64,000 bases of DNA from Gordius sp. MW1 (Eukaryota > Nematomorpha > Gordioida > Gordea > Gordiidae). The notes under the pieces are model-generated. The model ran no database searches and was not told the DNA's origin. It worked only from the letters and a program-made list of their open reading frames with translations. The stretch lies in NCBI GenBank assembly GCA_964036665.1, contig OZ038530.1, positions 13,239,001-13,303,000 on the forward strand. The letters are read 5' to 3'. Made by a program: the position numbers and the translations under genes. This document shows, in pieces, positions 27,501 through 35,399 of the stretch. Position 1 is the first letter of the stretch. Each line of letters opens with the position of its first letter.

Positions 27501-30500
27501 ATTCGAAGTTAAGACACGGCTATGTTATAACCCGTACGACAATTTATCTGCGCAGCAAAATCCGATATTAAGACAAGCCCTAAGATAACTTAATTATTAT
27601 AACCTATAAGGCTGCAAAAGCTATATAAAATCAATGTTATAGCTATAATTTTGACACCCAGAATCGCCCGATAATGCGCCCACGCCTAACGCATTAGAAA
27701 TCGAAAAATCCCTAGCGCCACCAGTGTCAGTCCCCATCTCCGATAATAATGTAAAATTTACTCTCGCAAATATTTATTCGCTTAATTTTGCCTTTTATTA
27801 TCTCCCACGCTCTAGCAGTTAGCGGCACCCGTGAGCGTCACAGATAAAACGCTCTTGAACGGTGATTTGTCTGCTAATTCCGATCCCGAAATACCCATGG
27901 CCCTCACCGCCGGAATATCCGTCGAAACGTATGATTTATACTTTTATAAATTCAAATTTTCATGTTTGCGGCGTCATAATGGAAGTTTTAAGAAATGTTG
28001 AAATTAAAAGCTTACTCCTAGATACCTCTTTAAGATAGTTTAATGGCTTGCATTTGATTAATTAACTCTTTCTAAGATGACTTTTCTTGTTTTTTCTTTC
28101 TTTCTTAGTTATCCAATCGTGTGTTGTACATCCAGGTTCTGTAAAAAAGATATATAAAGATAACTTAGGTGCATTAATATTGACAATATAGGCGCGCTCT
28201 TAGAAAGGTAGAATTTTAATATCGTATTGAGTTTTAATGAAACCGGTTTTACCAAATTACGGTTTATATTAAACTTTCCTTTAGATGGTTTTGTTATCAC
28301 TTGCCACAAATAATGGCATCCAATACTATTTAGTTGAGTCACATTAAATTTTTGCTCTCGAATAGATGCATGCTTTATTCTATGCATATAAGGAACTTGT
28401 CAAATATTAGCTAAGTAAGAATGATACAAAGATATACAAAAATAATTATAGGATAATATAAAATGCTTTTCTTGAAATTCGTCAAATGTCAAATGCCATG
28501 TGTCACAGAAAGATTTATAGTTGCATTCTGCTACTAAAAAACCTTTTTTGCCGTAAAATACTGGTTGAGTCTTTATCGATCGCATATTCAAGAATAATCA
28601 CATGATAATATCCCACTTATTATAGGGACAGAGAGGGGCCCGTGAAGAGCGAAGAAACGGGGGCCACCAGCACGGTCAAGAAGAAGAAATCGACGTCGGA
28701 TCGGATAACGGCTCTCTTACCACGCTTAACCATCAAGAGCGTAGACCCCGAAGCGGGGTTGGTTGAGCTGGTGCTGGAATGCGTCATAGATACGGGCAAA
28801 CAAGTGACCACAACCTTCCAATTCGCCCCAGAAGCTACCGACCCCAACGATATTGCCTCCAATTTGGTAAATCTTCTTCATTATAACCACTTAATAATTA
28901 CACTGAGCTGGCCTTTGTTATTTGCCTGAGCCAACAGTCTTAAGCGGTTTCGTTTTAAACTATGCCGTAATTAAAGGCGCTAGAAAATTTGTCAAATTAA
29001 AAACCTGACCTGAAAGTGTTGGCAAACTATATACCGCAAAAAAATTATTTGAACGAGTGAAATTTTAAGGGAGAAATAGAAATGGTTTAAATGGATGAAG
29101 TTAATAAAAATAAATATTATCTGTATTGGCATTATTTTTAAGTAACAGGTTTTTAAAATAAAATCTTAGCCTTGATATCAATAATTAGCTTATTAATAGA
29201 TTAATTAAAGTATATATTTACATTTATGCTTAGTTTTTTAAAACGCTCATAAAAATTTATTAATCGATTCTCTAATTTTGGACAGATCGAACAAAACCTC
29301 CTAGCACCCTCTCACCTCGAAGTTTTTGTTCGGCAAATGGTGGATTTAATCAACGACGTGAAGGGTAAAAAAGCCGTTACAACGGTAGGAACGTCCGATC
29401 CAGATCCAGAAGCAACAAATCCTCCTTCGGCCGGACCCAACGGGCAAATTGAAGCAGAAACGGACAAAGAAAGCGCTCCTCTAGCACCAATGCTGACGCT
29501 CGACACTACAGCGTCACCGCGCTCGAGTAGCTCGTTGGACCTGATGGAGCAGAGCGTCGAGTCAAAAGTTTCAAGAGCGCCCGAAACAACTAGCGAAACG
29601 CCACTACCACTCTCGGAAGACGCGTCGCTGGAGTTGGAGCGCTCTACCGGCGGCAGCGCTGCCAGCTACCCTCCGACTCAAAATGCCGCTAATACTAGCT
29701 ATCTGGAACGCGAAGTTATGCTCACCAACATCGCGATTCAAAAGTTGCAGCAAAAACTGCAAGAAATTCAATTTCAAATATATCGTCAATCCTCATCTAC
29801 ACCCTCCCTCGAAGCCATGAACGGCATTGGCTTCAACGGCGAAACGCCCTTCCCAAACGGAGATCGAATGGTAAATTAGTTTGTCTCGTGTACGCTATAG
29901 TTTTTGGCGCTTTGGTTTTTGCTTGTAACATCGTTTTGAGTGCCAGATCATATTGATACATGAGGGGCTATACATTCTAAATCGCTAGTTCAATATGTTG
30001 CATGAAATTTGATAATTATATCAGGCAAAAGACCACAATTTAAATCCAACACGACTTCCATACACGAGAATCAATGCAATCCGTTTAATTTTAGCGCGTT
30101 TTTATGGTTTTTTAGTGGTGAATGTAATTTTTTTATACTGTCATTCAAAATAATGTTTGAATTACCATTAAGTAAATATCGTGAATGTCCAACTCTACTT
30201 ATTGTATTTATGTGAGCAGGAACTTAACGACTACTCCGTCACGAATCGGTTTTGGGAGACGGTGCTGTTCAACCAAGATTACTTCCTCAACAATTATTAC
30301 ATGAACGCCGCCGCCACCGCATCGGCCCAAGCCCTGAATCACAACAACGTGCACCTGAGCACGCAGGATTTGGCAGCGGCGCTCCTCAATCAACAACAAC
30401 AACAGCCCCCGTACCATCACCCTTCTTTTGAAGCGGGTTCGACCGCGCCTCAAAACCCCAATCTGGCTGCCCCCTTTTATCCCAACCCATTCCTGTACCA

Positions 30501-33500
30501 AAATTACCTGTTGAATCAACTGGGCAAATACCATCCACCATCCTTCATGATGCCCCCCAATCATCTGAGGTTCTTATAAATACATATTAAGAAATATATG
30601 TATGTAGATGATAATGATAATAATAAGATGATCAGAAGTATAATCTGATCAAAAACTAAATAGAATAAGATAAGGATAGCTAAAATTAATTTTTATTGAA
30701 TGATAGGGCCAGGTGTGGGACTCATGTATACAAAAATAATTAAATAGTAAATTTACATTCTAGCGAACAAAGACAAAAGAACAAAAACATATGGTTTTCA
30801 CCAACTCGGGTTTGGCTTACAATATTAAAACATATAATTATAGCGATAATAAAATCTGTAGAAAATGATGCACTAATAAAAGTTATACTAAATCAAACTA
30901 TTCTTCTTTCACGTATTCATATACGACAGGTTCGGACCGGGATCGGCTTATGGCAACGCCCAAACGGCGCCACAACAACTACAACCGCCCCCATACCAAG
31001 GCACCCGCTCGCTCAATCTCACTTATCCACCCAACCTCCCCACCTACGCGCCCGGAGCCACGCTTTGCCCCGCCGATCATTCGTCCACTGGAAAAACGCT
31101 CACCAACGACGCTCTCAAAGAAACTATCTCTAGATTGACGCCTCTCGACGTCGCACCCGCAGGAGTAGCTCGGCAAACGGGCTCCACTACCCTGCCACCC
31201 AAAGTTCTACCGGCGCACTTGACGCGTAACGGCGCCACACCGGCTTTTTACGATTCCTCTTCATCCATAAGTTCCCTCATTTCGAGCGGTAGTGGGGGAA
31301 TCAGCAATAAAACTACCGCCGGAACCGCTTTCATGGGCAAAGCGCAGCCACACCAAGCGCCCGCTCGGCCCGCGAATGATACCGTTTACAAGGTGGGGAG
31401 CGAAGTGGAAGGCAAGAGCGTTGTCAATAAATCGACGCCCTTGCTCGACCTACAATCCTTGAATCACAAGCTCAACAAGGTATTCAACACGACCATGAAT
31501 TCCTCCACCACCACAACCGTACCTGGGGGAGCTGCCAGTTTCAAAAAAGCTTCCTTACCCACCCTCAGTACCGGGCTGGTGCAGAACCAACAAGGCCCGC
31601 TCTCGAGCGTCAACGACGCTCCCGCGCTCCAACGTAACGCCAATGCCCCTACTACTCCCGCTTACAACAATGGCACCCCAACGCTAGCCAGATCGGCTAG
31701 CATACCTAATCGAGAAAGTAACCGTCCCCCCTTGCTTTTCAATCGCGGCGATGCCGGAGAGGTCATAGAGCCACCTACGCCACAGCGCGACGCTAACGAG
31801 GAAGCGCGTCGAGTCTTGGCGTCTCTCGATAACGCCACGCCGGTCAATAAGTCGCCTCAAAAGCAGAATTATGATACTACTAAATCGATGACGCCCGAGC
31901 GTAAAATAAGGCTAGATGATGTGGAGCTGCTTAATACGGCCGCGCTCGACGCTCCTAATGAGCATGAAGAAGTCGACGTGGCGATCAAAGTTGTGAAGCG
32001 AGGCCGTTTTTTCGTAGGCGCCGTTGCGGGAGGGGAGAAAGACGCTCAAGCGTCGACGCTCTTGGCACGAGCTTACGCTATCGAAGAGGAAGACAAATTG
32101 CAGGTTGTAACGCTGCTGCCTAGCAACGATGGCACAACGTCTAATGCCTCTTACATGACCTACGAATCCACCGGGTCGGATGATAAAGATAGCAAAAATT
32201 TTAATTGTACCCCCTTCAATAAAAAAGCCAAAGTAAGCTTTACTATATAAAAAATTTAATAATTATGAGTTCGTTCAATGAAAGTCGTTTATAATATATT
32301 CTTAACCATCTATTGAGTTTGAAACGCTGACTTGGCGACTAACTTTAAACTCGTGAAATTACGTGCAAAATATATGATTTCTAACTAATTCGGCAGCGAA
32401 AAGATAACCGCAATAACTTGAGGTTTTTATAATTTATTTCGATAGCATATTTTTGAACAAAATACATCAAAATCAAACAGGTTAGCCTATCACAAAAATA
32501 TGACAAAAATAAGCGCGACTTAAAAACTATTGGCTCAAAATGGCTAAAATTTTTATAATATTATTGGCCTCTAATGTTTTGAAGATCCATGTGTATGACT
32601 CGGTTATAAAATTTAACTCGACGCTCTAGGACTCCTGCCTCTTCTCTATCCACTCCAGTCCCTTCACCATAAGTCGAAGTTCGAGCGCGCGCAGCTTGCT
32701 CGGGGACGAGGACGAGAAAGGCAATTTGGACGTCTTCTTCGCCCCGCTCAAAAACCGCTATCACAACGCCGACTTCCCCGACATGCGAACTTACTACGAC
32801 GGCAACGCCTGCAGCAATAGCGGTAGAATGGAGAAGAGCGGCGTCAAAAACCGTCGCTACTCTAGCCATCAAACCTTTTCCTCCACTAGTCATTCTCCCT
32901 CAGCCCCGACTGGCGCTCCGAGCGGCGCGTTCAAGCGACCCCATCATTATCACGGCAAGTACGGGCCTTCCCAACGCTGCTTAAAAATTCACGGCGCAAA
33001 CCACTTTTCCACTAGCCAATTGCCCCTCTTGGTCCCGGCTTCGAGACGCGGCGGCGCTGCATCCTCGTTCAAGCGTCGCGCTTATCGCAGCGCCGAAGAC
33101 GTGACTAAATTGAGCAGGACCGCTGCCGAAAAAACGCGCCAACTCGCGGCGCAGCAGCTTAAAAAGGCGCTCTACGCCGTCGGACACTCATCGGAAGGGC
33201 ATCCGCATAACTACAGTAACGCGCTGTCCCGCGTGAGCGTTATTAGCAGTAACAGACCATACGTCGAAGAACTCTTCCAAAAGAACTTGAGTGAATCGGA
33301 AAAGTTTTTGTGTCGGAGCTGTTACGCTAAGGTATAATTTGTATTTTAAAACGACCTTAGAAGCTAATCTTGAAACATGTAAGTGTAAATCGATATTTAT
33401 TTAAGATGGGATTTCTGGATTTTTGCTTTTTTATAGCCTTTAACAATTTGCTTAACAGATTACCCAATTTTCCCCACAACCCTTGAGACCGTTATACCTC

Positions 33501-34147
33501 GAGGATTACGAAGATTTTGACGAAAATTATCAACGACTCCTAGCCAGGTATCTCTTACTTTTTGCATAACCATAAACTTGTATAACGCATTTTACCTCAT
33601 CTGTCCTAAAGTTGGAAAGGTTCGAAATTCATGAATATAATTTGTTTTGCCCTAAAATGTTAGGCGTGGTACACTTTTCATTTTGTTTTATCTCTCTTTA
33701 ATTTTCAAATTTCTCACGTTTGGACACTATTGGAACCAATAAAAAAATAAGAGCAATAAAAATAAATAGGATATTAGCTTTTTTAATAAATCTTACAAAG
33801 AGGCTGGGGAGGGCGTGAGTACTAGTGTTGTACAAACGGCTGGGGTTTTTTTGGTCGACCTTTGATTTTAGTCGACTAAACATAAACAGACCAAAAAACC
33901 TATGGTCTGTTTATGTTTAGTCGACTAAAACCAAGGATCAACCAAACAAGCCCTAACCGTTTTTAAACACAAGTGAGTACATTTAAGCCAAAGAAGATGT
34001 GACTTTCAATTAAAGCATATGTTTTGTACCAGACACAAAGCCGAGTTGGCAATCGTGCTTTACAAGCAACAAGCCGAGATCGAGCAATACAAACATTTGA
34101 AATCGTTTTATCGCCTCTTCAATTCGCAAGAAGATATGGGCTTTTAA
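5778..34147 (+). CDS. WNK: WNK serine/threonine kinase, 15-exon gene
   Basis: Joining 15 exons by GT-AG sites and phase gives 5,589 nt, or 1,862 residues plus TAA. The kinase domain starts near residue 228. The glycine-rich loop is GRGSFK, with the WNK catalytic lysine K243. The usual beta-3 lysine is replaced by cysteine (VAWC, C260), the trait that names the family. HRD is at 357-359 and DLG at 378-380. Activation-loop serines S388 and S392 match the WNK1 sites. A PF2 (OSR1-C-like) domain follows with FDFD, then a second PF2-like segment at about 757-815. An RFFV motif (residues 1486-1489) fits docking to OSR1/SPAK. Known family role: chloride- and osmosensing kinases upstream of SPAK/OSR1 and cation-chloride cotransporters. 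The long C-terminus is low in complexity. The start is the first ATG after an in-frame stop. Confidence 0.93.
6001..6071 (+). repeat. Source segment of a duplicated exon fragment
   Basis: These 71 bp of WNK exon 1 recur at 7,798-7,868 in intron 1 with about three mismatches. This copy is in frame and coding ([19 protein letters not shown]). Confidence 0.9.
7535..7701. mobile_element. CATGGGCGTAGCC-type hAT MITE
   Basis: The left end is CATGGGCGAAGCCA and the right end is GGCTACGCTCATG (inverted). The interior has the family pattern of G-rich left part, AATAATGATTTAG, AT-rich centre, then GGGGGGCAGCCGCCCC. A better-preserved copy at 37,702-37,870 has an 8-bp target duplication, which places the family in hAT. 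Confidence 0.8.
7798..7868 (+). pseudogene. Intronic copy of a WNK exon 1 fragment
   Basis: 71 bp match 6,001-6,071 with about three substitutions. The copy has no splice sites of its own and is followed directly by TAG and a MITE end (TAGCCAGGG). It is a partial, non-functional duplicate. Confidence 0.9.
7869..8010. mobile_element. CATGGGCGTAGCC-type MITE, second copy
   Basis: The left end is eroded to TAGCCAGGG and the right end is CCTGGCTACGCCCATG. The interior matches the 7,535-7,701 copy. It abuts the exon 1 fragment without a gap. Confidence 0.75.
10125..10800 (+). repeat. Tandem array, about 125-bp unit with CCAATGG/CCATTGG hairpin
   Basis: Each unit has GGCCAATGGTCATTTTTTTC followed by CATTGGTCAGCAGCCAG, GGACGGCCAAAAAGTC, AACAATCATAATAGTC and an A-rich tail with CGAAAAAA. 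CCAATGG and CCATTGG form a 7-bp stem around the T-run. About six units lie here and two more to about 11,100. The same units occur at 46,990-47,860 and 48,290-49,270. Confidence 0.85.
10815..11345 (+). repeat. Tandem array, about 60-bp unit (ACTAGTTAAATTGCATAGC)
   Basis: Units contain ACTAGTTAAATTGCATAGCA, then AAAAGTAAACAACTTTTATT and TATGTTTATTATATAAC. Each carries the palindromic core TTGCATAGCAA or a variant. About five copies are interrupted by one hairpin unit of the larger array. The array is shorter in the 49-kb copy. Confidence 0.8.
11846..12012 (+). other. Short GC-richer ORF stub, function unknown
   Basis: An ATG frame ([20 protein letters not shown]...) runs about 40 codons before entering a CGGCTGGG-type repeat and then a MITE. 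It resembles no family I know. Splicing into WNK exon 2 from the only obvious donor (GTTC|GTAATA) would be out of phase. It may be a relic exon or chance. Confidence 0.2.
12025..12168. mobile_element. CATGGGCGTAGCC-type MITE, diverged copy
   Basis: The interior is in inverted order relative to 7,535: GGGGCGGCTGCTCCCTC, AT-rich centre, CCCTAAATCATTAGTGCCCC. The right end has decayed to GTTACCCCCATG. Confidence 0.6.
12700..12746 (+). repeat. CCCT microsatellite
   Basis: About ten tandem CCCT units follow a C-run, with G-quadruplex potential on the other strand. Confidence 0.95.
12918..13095. mobile_element. CGGCTGGG-type hAT MITE
   Basis: Left end TAGTGTCGTAAAAACGGCTG, right end CAGCCGTTTTCACAACAGTA. 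The interior has paired GTCGA motifs (AGTCGATTAAGCATAAGCAG). Flanks GCGTCTAC and GTGTCTAG agree at 6 of 8 positions, consistent with an old hAT duplication. Confidence 0.75.
13480..13620. mobile_element. CATGGGCGTAGCC-type MITE, left end lost
   Basis: It begins GGATTTAGAGGGGGCAATAA and ends CCTGGCTACGCCCATG, with the family interior. Confidence 0.7.
13984..14183 (-). mobile_element. Harbinger-like MITE fragment, inverse of 35,141-35,340
   Basis: About 200 bp are the reverse complement of the interior of the MITE at 35,124-35,389. They share AACATAGCCGCGTCTTA, GAGCGTCACGTCATTTTTGT, GCATATTCATATGGTAAC and TTGATTCCACGACATGT with small differences. Its termini are not preserved. Confidence 0.75.
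14769..15269. mobile_element. PIF/Harbinger-like MITE with about 50-bp TIRs
   Basis: The left end AGGGCTTGTCTTAATATCGG continues with GATTCAGATTC and GCGCGAATTTATC. The right end is its inverse (GATAAATTTGCGCGATTCGA ... CCGATATTAAGAAACGCCCT). Related copies at 27,244 and 35,124 have TAA on both sides. The 3-bp TAA duplication and GGG-start TIR suggest PIF/Harbinger. The central ORF is not meaningful. Confidence 0.75.
15577..15640 (-). repeat. TTGCTATGCAA terminus with GTCCGTCC tract
   Basis: TTTGCTATGCAAATTATGGG is followed by CTCGTTTTTGGTTGTCCGTC and CTGTCCAAGTTG. It matches the inverted right end of the 9,713-11,595 element. A solo end. Confidence 0.7.
16534..16706 (+). CDS. WNK: WNK exon 2 (alpha-C to hinge)
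   Basis: Residues 264-320 plus two bases of T321. The acceptor TGTGTAG| precedes [19 protein letters not shown], followed by [12 protein letters not shown] and [16 protein letters not shown] of the alpha-C helix is present. The donor is AC|GTAAGA. Confidence 0.93.
17336..17491. mobile_element. CGGCTGGG-type hAT MITE
   Basis: Left end GGTGTTGTAAAATGGGCT, right end GCCGTTTTTACAACACTA. The interior has AGTCGACCTCGAGGC and GTCTGAGTTGAACC, as in the 12,918 and 21,275 copies. The 8-bp flanks do not match. Confidence 0.7.
18665..18735 (-). repeat. TTGCTATGCAA solo end
   Basis: TTAATTGCTATGCAATTTAT is followed by GGGCACGTTTTGGTTGTCC and CGTCCTGTCCAACTTG. Confidence 0.7.
19565..19640. mobile_element. 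CGGCTGGG-type MITE, partial
   Basis: It contains TTTAGTCGATTAAAATCAAA, GGTCGACCAAACAAAGC and TTTTTACAACATTACCA. The left half is missing. Confidence 0.5.
20001..20477 (+). CDS. Unidentified intronic ORF, 158 codons
   Basis: An uninterrupted plus-strand frame starts with ATG at 20,001 (a TAA lies four codons upstream) and ends at TAA. The product has a cysteine cluster around residues 40-65 (SCRKC, then [10 protein letters not shown]), a [10 protein letters not shown] stretch near 90 and a hydrophobic [14 protein letters not shown] segment near 100-115. I do not recognise it. Codon use and base composition are less AT-biased than the intron around it, and it carries no stop or frameshift. It sits inside WNK intron 2, so it could be a host single-exon gene, a retrocopy or an endogenised foreign gene. 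The opposite strand also has an overlapping 132-codon frame, which I regard as a shadow. Confidence 0.4.
   Translation: MRTRPKTELLTLNFEHALGVFNTTEAIRALNNNVVLSCRKCLLGQAVENDFIIYICLNACWDFTAVDIFSKSNTSPDLISSTEKKKVEKYKYRNNIIFVRVVATTLGILGLEGSQFLRQILKTPITHDPKELFYIKQKITMEIVKSNTISIHGSMPAH
21275..21440. mobile_element. CGGCTGGG-type hAT MITE
   Basis: Left end GCGTTGTAAAAACGGCTGG, right end AACCCGGTCATTTTTAGACA. The interior has CTTAGTCGACCCCTAGGCTT. The right half has mutated. Confidence 0.65.
21889..22056. mobile_element. CATGGGCGTAGCC-type hAT MITE, 168 bp
   Basis: Ends CATGGGCGTAGCCGAGG and GCTGGCTACGCCCATG are inverted repeats, and the interior has GGGGCGGCTGCCTCCCTC. If the nested element to its right is removed, the flanks AGTACTTA and GGTACTGA agree at 6 of 8 positions, consistent with a hAT target duplication. 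Confidence 0.85.
22059..22721. mobile_element. hAT element with TIR TAGAGCCCTGCA and intact 8-bp TSD
   Basis: Left TIR TAGAGCCCTGCA and right TIR TGCAGGGCTCTA are exact inverses. CCCATGGG lies directly outside both ends (22,051-22,058 and 22,722-22,729), an exact 8-bp target duplication. Both subterminal regions are CCCGA/TCGGG-rich (GCCCGACCCGAGCCCGACCC on the left and inverted copies on the right); the centre is AT-rich and non-coding. It is non-autonomous. It inserted at the right end of the MITE at 21,889-22,056, so it is the younger of the two. Confidence 0.9.
23322..23400 (+). repeat. TTGCATAGCAA solo end
   Basis: CCATTGCATAGCAATTAAAA is followed by CCAAGTTGGACAGGACAGG and ACAACCAAAAGTGAGCC, then a second CATAGCAATTAAAA. 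Confidence 0.65.
23781..24001 (+). CDS. WNK: WNK exon 3 (catalytic loop, DLG, activation loop)
   Basis: Residues 321-395. It begins [20 protein letters not shown] and contains [24 protein letters not shown] and [12 protein letters not shown] in place of DFG is usual for WNKs. Acceptor TTGCAG|T, donor ATAG|GTATTG. Confidence 0.95.
24369..24434. mobile_element. 66-bp hAT micro-element with exact 8-bp TSD
   Basis: TAGTGATGTAAAGACGGCTG at the left and CAGCCGTTTTAACAACACTA at the right are inverted. CTATTAAA flanks both sides (24,361-24,368 and 24,435-24,442). It is a minimal CGGCTGGG-family derivative in WNK intron 3. Confidence 0.9.
24495..24652 (+). CDS. WNK: WNK exon 4 (APE region)
   Basis: Residues 395-447: [20 protein letters not shown], then [20 protein letters not shown] and [10 protein letters not shown]. 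Acceptor CTGTAG|GA, donor ACG|GTAATT, phase 0. Confidence 0.95.
25227..25373 (+). CDS. WNK: WNK exon 5 (end of kinase C-lobe)
   Basis: Residues 448-496: [19 protein letters not shown], the conserved arginine in [16 protein letters not shown], ending DYGFK. Donor AAA|GTATTT. Read-through would add a non-conserved tail ending at 25,595. Confidence 0.93.
25921..26115 (+). CDS. WNK: WNK exon 6 (PF2 / OSR1-C-like autoinhibitory domain)
   Basis: Residues 497-561. It contains [18 protein letters not shown] and [20 protein letters not shown], the beta strands and FxF (FDF) element of the WNK PF2 domain. This domain restrains the kinase in characterised WNKs. Acceptor TTTAG|GTT, donor ATG|GTAAAA. Confidence 0.92.
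26286..26435. mobile_element. CATGGGCG-type MITE, diverged
   Basis: It starts near GAATTTAGAGGGGGAAGG, with GGGGGAGGACAGTCTGCTCC and CCTAGCTACGTCACTAATG at the right. Termini are eroded. Confidence 0.5.
26686..27100 (+). CDS. WNK: WNK exon 7
   Basis: Residues 562-700. It completes the PF2 helix ([23 protein letters not shown]), then an alanine/proline/threonine-rich linker. Donor GAAG|GTGGTT, phase 1. The frame otherwise stops at 27,111. Confidence 0.88.
27244..27580. mobile_element. PIF/Harbinger-like MITE with TAA duplication
   Basis: GGGCTTGTCTTAATATCGGA at the left and TCCGATATTAAGACAAGCCC at the right are exact inverses, with TAA on each side (27,241-27,243 and 27,581-27,583). It lies in WNK intron 7. 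Confidence 0.9.
27823..27928 (+). CDS. WNK: WNK exon 8
   Basis: Residues 700-735 ([20 protein letters not shown] ... GISVET). The acceptor CAGTTAG| was chosen because the CAG four bases earlier would hit a stop. Donor AC|GTATGA. Short linker exon with no recognised motif. Confidence 0.78.
28626..28866 (+). CDS. WNK: WNK exon 9 (second PF2-like segment)
   Basis: Residues 735-815. [40 protein letters not shown] and [12 protein letters not shown] have the beta-beta-helix order of a second PF2/CCT-like domain, as in animal WNKs. A KKKK run precedes it. Donor TTG|GTAAAT. Confidence 0.88.
29286..29870 (+). CDS. WNK: WNK exon 10 (low-complexity linker and coiled coil)
   Basis: Residues 816-1010. 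It starts [20 protein letters not shown], completing the helix of the preceding domain. A Ser/Thr/Glu/Pro-rich stretch follows, then a probable coiled coil ([20 protein letters not shown]). Acceptor GGACAG|ATC, donor ATG|GTAAAT. Confidence 0.87.
30220..30569 (+). CDS. WNK: WNK exon 11 (Asn/Gln/Pro-rich)
   Basis: Residues 1011-1127. It includes [20 protein letters not shown], a QQQQQ run and [18 protein letters not shown]. Donor AG|GTTCTT is weak; the alternative is termination at 30,579. Phase continuity with exon 12 favours splicing. Confidence 0.75.
30930..32232 (+). CDS. WNK: WNK exon 12 (long, contains RFxV motif)
   Basis: Residues 1127-1561. It opens [20 protein letters not shown], then a Ser/Thr/Asn/Pro-rich region. 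Near the end come a conserved-looking block ([20 protein letters not shown]) and [18 protein letters not shown] (32,005-32,016) matches the RFxV peptide bound by OSR1/SPAK CCT domains. Acceptor CGACAG|G, donor AAA|GTAAGC. Confidence 0.85.
32630..33331 (+). CDS. WNK: WNK exon 13
   Basis: Residues 1562-1795. Acceptor CTCTAG|GAC is the one that keeps phase with exon 12 and gives [20 protein letters not shown]. Then come [20 protein letters not shown], a basic Ser/His-rich part and a helical [20 protein letters not shown] block. Donor AAG|GTATAA. Confidence 0.85.
33459..33547 (+). CDS. WNK: WNK exon 14
   Basis: Residues 1796-1825 ([29 protein letters not shown]). Acceptor TAACAG|ATT, donor CCAG|GTATCT. 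The preceding intron is only 127 bp. Confidence 0.83.
33818..33972. mobile_element. Fold-back hAT MITE with GTGAGTAC duplication
   Basis: GTGAGTAC lies on both sides. Left end TAGTGTTGTACAAACGGCTG; the right end is its diverged inverse. The centre is a long hairpin: TTTAGTCGACTAAACATAAA and its complement, separated by a loop of about ten bases. It lies in WNK intron 14. Confidence 0.88.
34033..34147 (+). CDS. WNK: WNK exon 15 (C-terminus)
   Basis: Residues 1825-1862: [20 protein letters not shown], then [17 protein letters not shown] and TAA. A short amphipathic, probably coiled-coil tail. Acceptor TACCAG|A. Confidence 0.85.
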
Positions 34148-34693
34148 TCCGTCCCCCTCCCCACCCTTCTATAAAAGTATTATGCCCCAGCCCCCCCCCC
34201 CACATTCATTAGAGTATTAGGTGTCATATCGCCATCATGATTATTACCACATTTACACCAAAATCCAGTCGAAACTGATATATCCATCATGTGATAGTCG
34301 TATTAATATTACTTTTCATTTTTGCACTCGCGCTCACTTTCATTCTCATATTTTGTAAGCACTCGTAACCCCTCTTGATGCTTATAAAAACTTATAAACG
34401 TCTCGACTTTTCCCCTCGGCCTCTTCCCCAAAATAATGAAATACCACGTGGATATTATAATTTAGTAACCATTTGGCAATTTTCCCTTTCGACGCGAACA
34501 TTGTCCTTTTTTTTCGTTGTTTTTAAAGAAAAACTCCTTACGCGATTACATAGTTGAGTGTAAACTATTTTTACCTTCGAGCCATTACGATGAGATATTG
34601 TATTTGGCACATTTCAAATGTTACTTCTCGAAAATGTTTATAAACCCTACATTACCTTCTTTCATCGCTTACTACATATGTATTACGTTGTCT

Positions 34694-34699
34694 AATAAA
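34694..34699 (+). terminator. Candidate poly(A) signal of WNK
   Basis: AATAAA 547 bp after the stop codon. A second AATAAA is at 34,839-34,844. Which is used cannot be told from sequence. Confidence 0.5.
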
Positions 34700-35123
34700 T
34701 ATTTTTATAATAGCCCCGTGGGATGAATTTTTTTCAGAATTTTTAGGTAAAATTGTATATTTTAGGCACATGTAACTAGCGTTTAGCTAAAGAATTGATA
34801 TGGACGTTAAAGGGAAATATGTGATTGACTGTGGAAGGAATAAACCTTATTTTATAATTTATTAAGACACCTAGTTAATATAATCTGGTAGTGGGGTCTT
34901 TTCTAATGTTAAACCGAGGCTAAGCGAAGGATAATCTTTATTGAATTTGGAATTTTTATTGCATATAAAAGTATTAGTCTTTGATTAGATTAAAGCTTAG
35001 AATAGCGGGAAAAAACGAAGCTGAAGAAGATACAATCTTTAGGTACTGTTAGATACAGCGCATTACTTTCTCAAATGAAGTAGCTATAACGCGATGCATT
35101 TTTCTAAAGTGATGCCCCCTTAA

Positions 35124-35389
35124 GGGCCCGTCTTAATATACAATTCAACTTCATGGCGCCATATTTTTGTTTGTCTAAACGATATACATGTCGTGGAATC
35201 AACAATTTTAGTTTAGTTACCATATGAATATGCATTAATAAGCGTAATTAAAGGATAAATATTTGTTTTACGAGCAAAAACACAAAAACAGAACAAAAAT
35301 GAAGTGACGCTCGTATTAAGACGCGGTTATGTTATAACATGCATTCGCTTTATGAATCTAGATTCAAAATTGCGTATTAAGACGCACCC
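35124..35389. mobile_element. PIF/Harbinger-like MITE with TAA duplication
   Basis: GGGCCCGTCTTAATATACAA at the left, TTGCGTATTAAGACGCACCC at the right, TAA on both sides. The interior (GTCGTGGAATCAACAATTTT, ACCATATGAATATGCATTAA) is shared in inverse orientation with 13,984-14,183. Confidence 0.85.
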
Positions 35390-35399
35390 TAAAATGTTT

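Noticed and set aside
30570-30579. WNK ending at the TAA after exon 11
   Set aside because: Splicing AG|GTTCTT to 30,930 keeps phase, and all later exons join to a single frame ending at 34,147 with coherent composition.
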